From: Chryseobacterium sp. UBA6632 | GTDB taxonomy: Bacteria > Bacteroidota > Bacteroidia > Flavobacteriales > Weeksellaceae | Assembly: GCA_002455915.1 (NCBI GenBank) | Contig: DKLU01000146.1 | Location: 1-13,735, forward strand | Reading direction: 5' to 3' | DNA: 13,735 nt | Part shown: positions 13,322-13,735 of the stretch, one piece after another | Layout: the number at the start of each line of letters is the position of its first letter | Numbering within the stretch: position 1 is the stretch's first letter | Notes under the pieces: generated by a model | What the model saw: the letters and a program-made list of their open reading frames with translations, nothing else | Database searches by the model: none | Told to the model about the DNA's origin: nothing | Translations under genes and position numbers: made by a program

Positions 13322-13333
13322 AAAATTAAAGCA

Positions 13334-13705
13334 ATGGAAATAACAAAAAGATTACTGTTTCTGGACGATATAAGATATCCGATTGAGGCGTATCATTACA
13401 CCAAACAGGATATTTTCCTCAGAAACGACTGGCATATCGTTCGAAATTATGAGCAGTTTGTCAACCGAATTTTGGAAAAAGGACTTCCGGAAATGATCTC
13501 TTTTGACCACGACCTTGCTGATGAACATTATTTGAAACCGAATTCTCAGGAATTTGTTGAAAAAACAGGCTACGATTGTGCAAAATGGTTGGTAGAATAT
13601 TGTATGGATAATTATTTAGACTTACCCAACTTCTATTGCCACTCCATGAATCCTGTTGGAAAGGAAAATATTGAAAGCCTTTTAAAAAACTTTAAAAAAT
13701 TGTAA
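13334..13705 (+). CDS. cREC-type receiver domain protein (predicted cyclic-phosphate processing)
   Basis: A 123-residue single-domain protein of receiver-like fold. It has LLFLDDIR near the N-terminus (residues 7-14, D11, D12, R14), SFDHDLADEH (56-65, D58, H59, D60) and YCHSMNPVGKENI (101-113, H103, S104, N106). This His/Asp-rich pattern is that of the family named cyclic-phosphate-processing receiver (cREC), predicted in studies of bacterial RNA repair to act on 2',3'-cyclic phosphate ends left by endoribonucleases. It lacks the usual receiver layout of one phospho-acceptor Asp and a conserved Lys. It sits in the ATP-grasp operon, with its stop codon sharing one base with the next ATG. The family call is confident; the reaction is prediction. 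Confidence 0.8.
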   Translation: MEITKRLLFLDDIRYPIEAYHYTKQDIFLRNDWHIVRNYEQFVNRILEKGLPEMISFDHDLADEHYLKPNSQEFVEKTGYDCAKWLVEYCMDNYLDLPNFYCHSMNPVGKENIESLLKNFKKL

Positions 13706-13735
13706 TGGATATTTTTAGATTGATTCAAGATATAA
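13705..13735 (+). CDS. Start of the next operon gene, cut by the window end
   Basis: ATG at 13705 overlaps the preceding stop (TAATG) and opens a frame reading MDIFRLIQDI to the end of the window. Ten residues are too few to identify it. From the context, an RNA ligase such as RtcB, a nucleotidyltransferase or another ATP-grasp or repair protein would fit. Confidence 0.6.
   Translation, partial: MDIFRLIQDI

Overview
The window is AT-rich and looks like a member of the Bacteroidota, most likely a Chryseobacterium-like Flavobacteriia. Evidence: promoters of the TAnnTTTG type, A/T-rich leaders without clear Shine-Dalgarno sequences, AT-rich codon use, and dispersed intergenic repeats of a kind I associate with that group. 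All supported genes lie on the + strand.

Region 1 (about 195-7920) is a six-gene block. An unrecognised 212-residue protein is followed, after a dispersed repeat, by five tightly packed or overlapping genes: a RavA/MoxR-type AAA+ ATPase, an accessory protein, a large vWA plus predicted beta-propeller protein, a four-pass membrane protein, and a two-pass membrane protein with a TPR-like helical domain. This matches the MoxR-vWA-beta-propeller ternary (bpX) systems, which are predicted to be NTP-driven conflict or chaperone machines. Here the machine is probably tethered to the inner membrane.

Region 2 (about 7921-8842) is intergenic. It holds an inverted repeat and then two consecutive small units, each with a promoter, an ORF of 42 or 45 codons and an intrinsic terminator. 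In both units a segment inside the ORF can pair with the 5' arm of the terminator, as in attenuators. The second terminator ends only about 10 nt before the first tRNA-like gene.

Region 3 (8852-10973) is the most striking part: ten tRNA-like sequences of ten different specificities, namely His(GTG), Ile(GAT), Asp(GTC), Pro(TGG), Cys(GCA), Tyr(GTA), Thr-like(TGT), Glu(TTC), Leu(TAG) and Gln(TTG). Several depart from normal tRNA form: mismatched stems, a 58-nt T-loop, a Cys-type with a long variable arm, a Leu-type without one, and a missing U33. Most are separated by inverted-repeat spacers. Four further elements share a conserved 5' half and are closed by a long stem containing G-U pairs; they may be a second ncRNA family.

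Region 4 (11004-13735) follows the array directly and encodes a YkuK-type RNase H-fold protein, two ATP-grasp enzymes (one RimK-like, one R2K-like), a cyclic-phosphate-processing receiver (cREC) protein and the start of another gene. cREC and related proteins are known from predicted bacterial RNA-repair systems. My inference is that regions 2-4 form one RNA-damage response locus, with the tRNA-like array supplying decoys, replacements or guides for a tRNA-repair pathway. The sequence supports the layout; the function is hypothesis.
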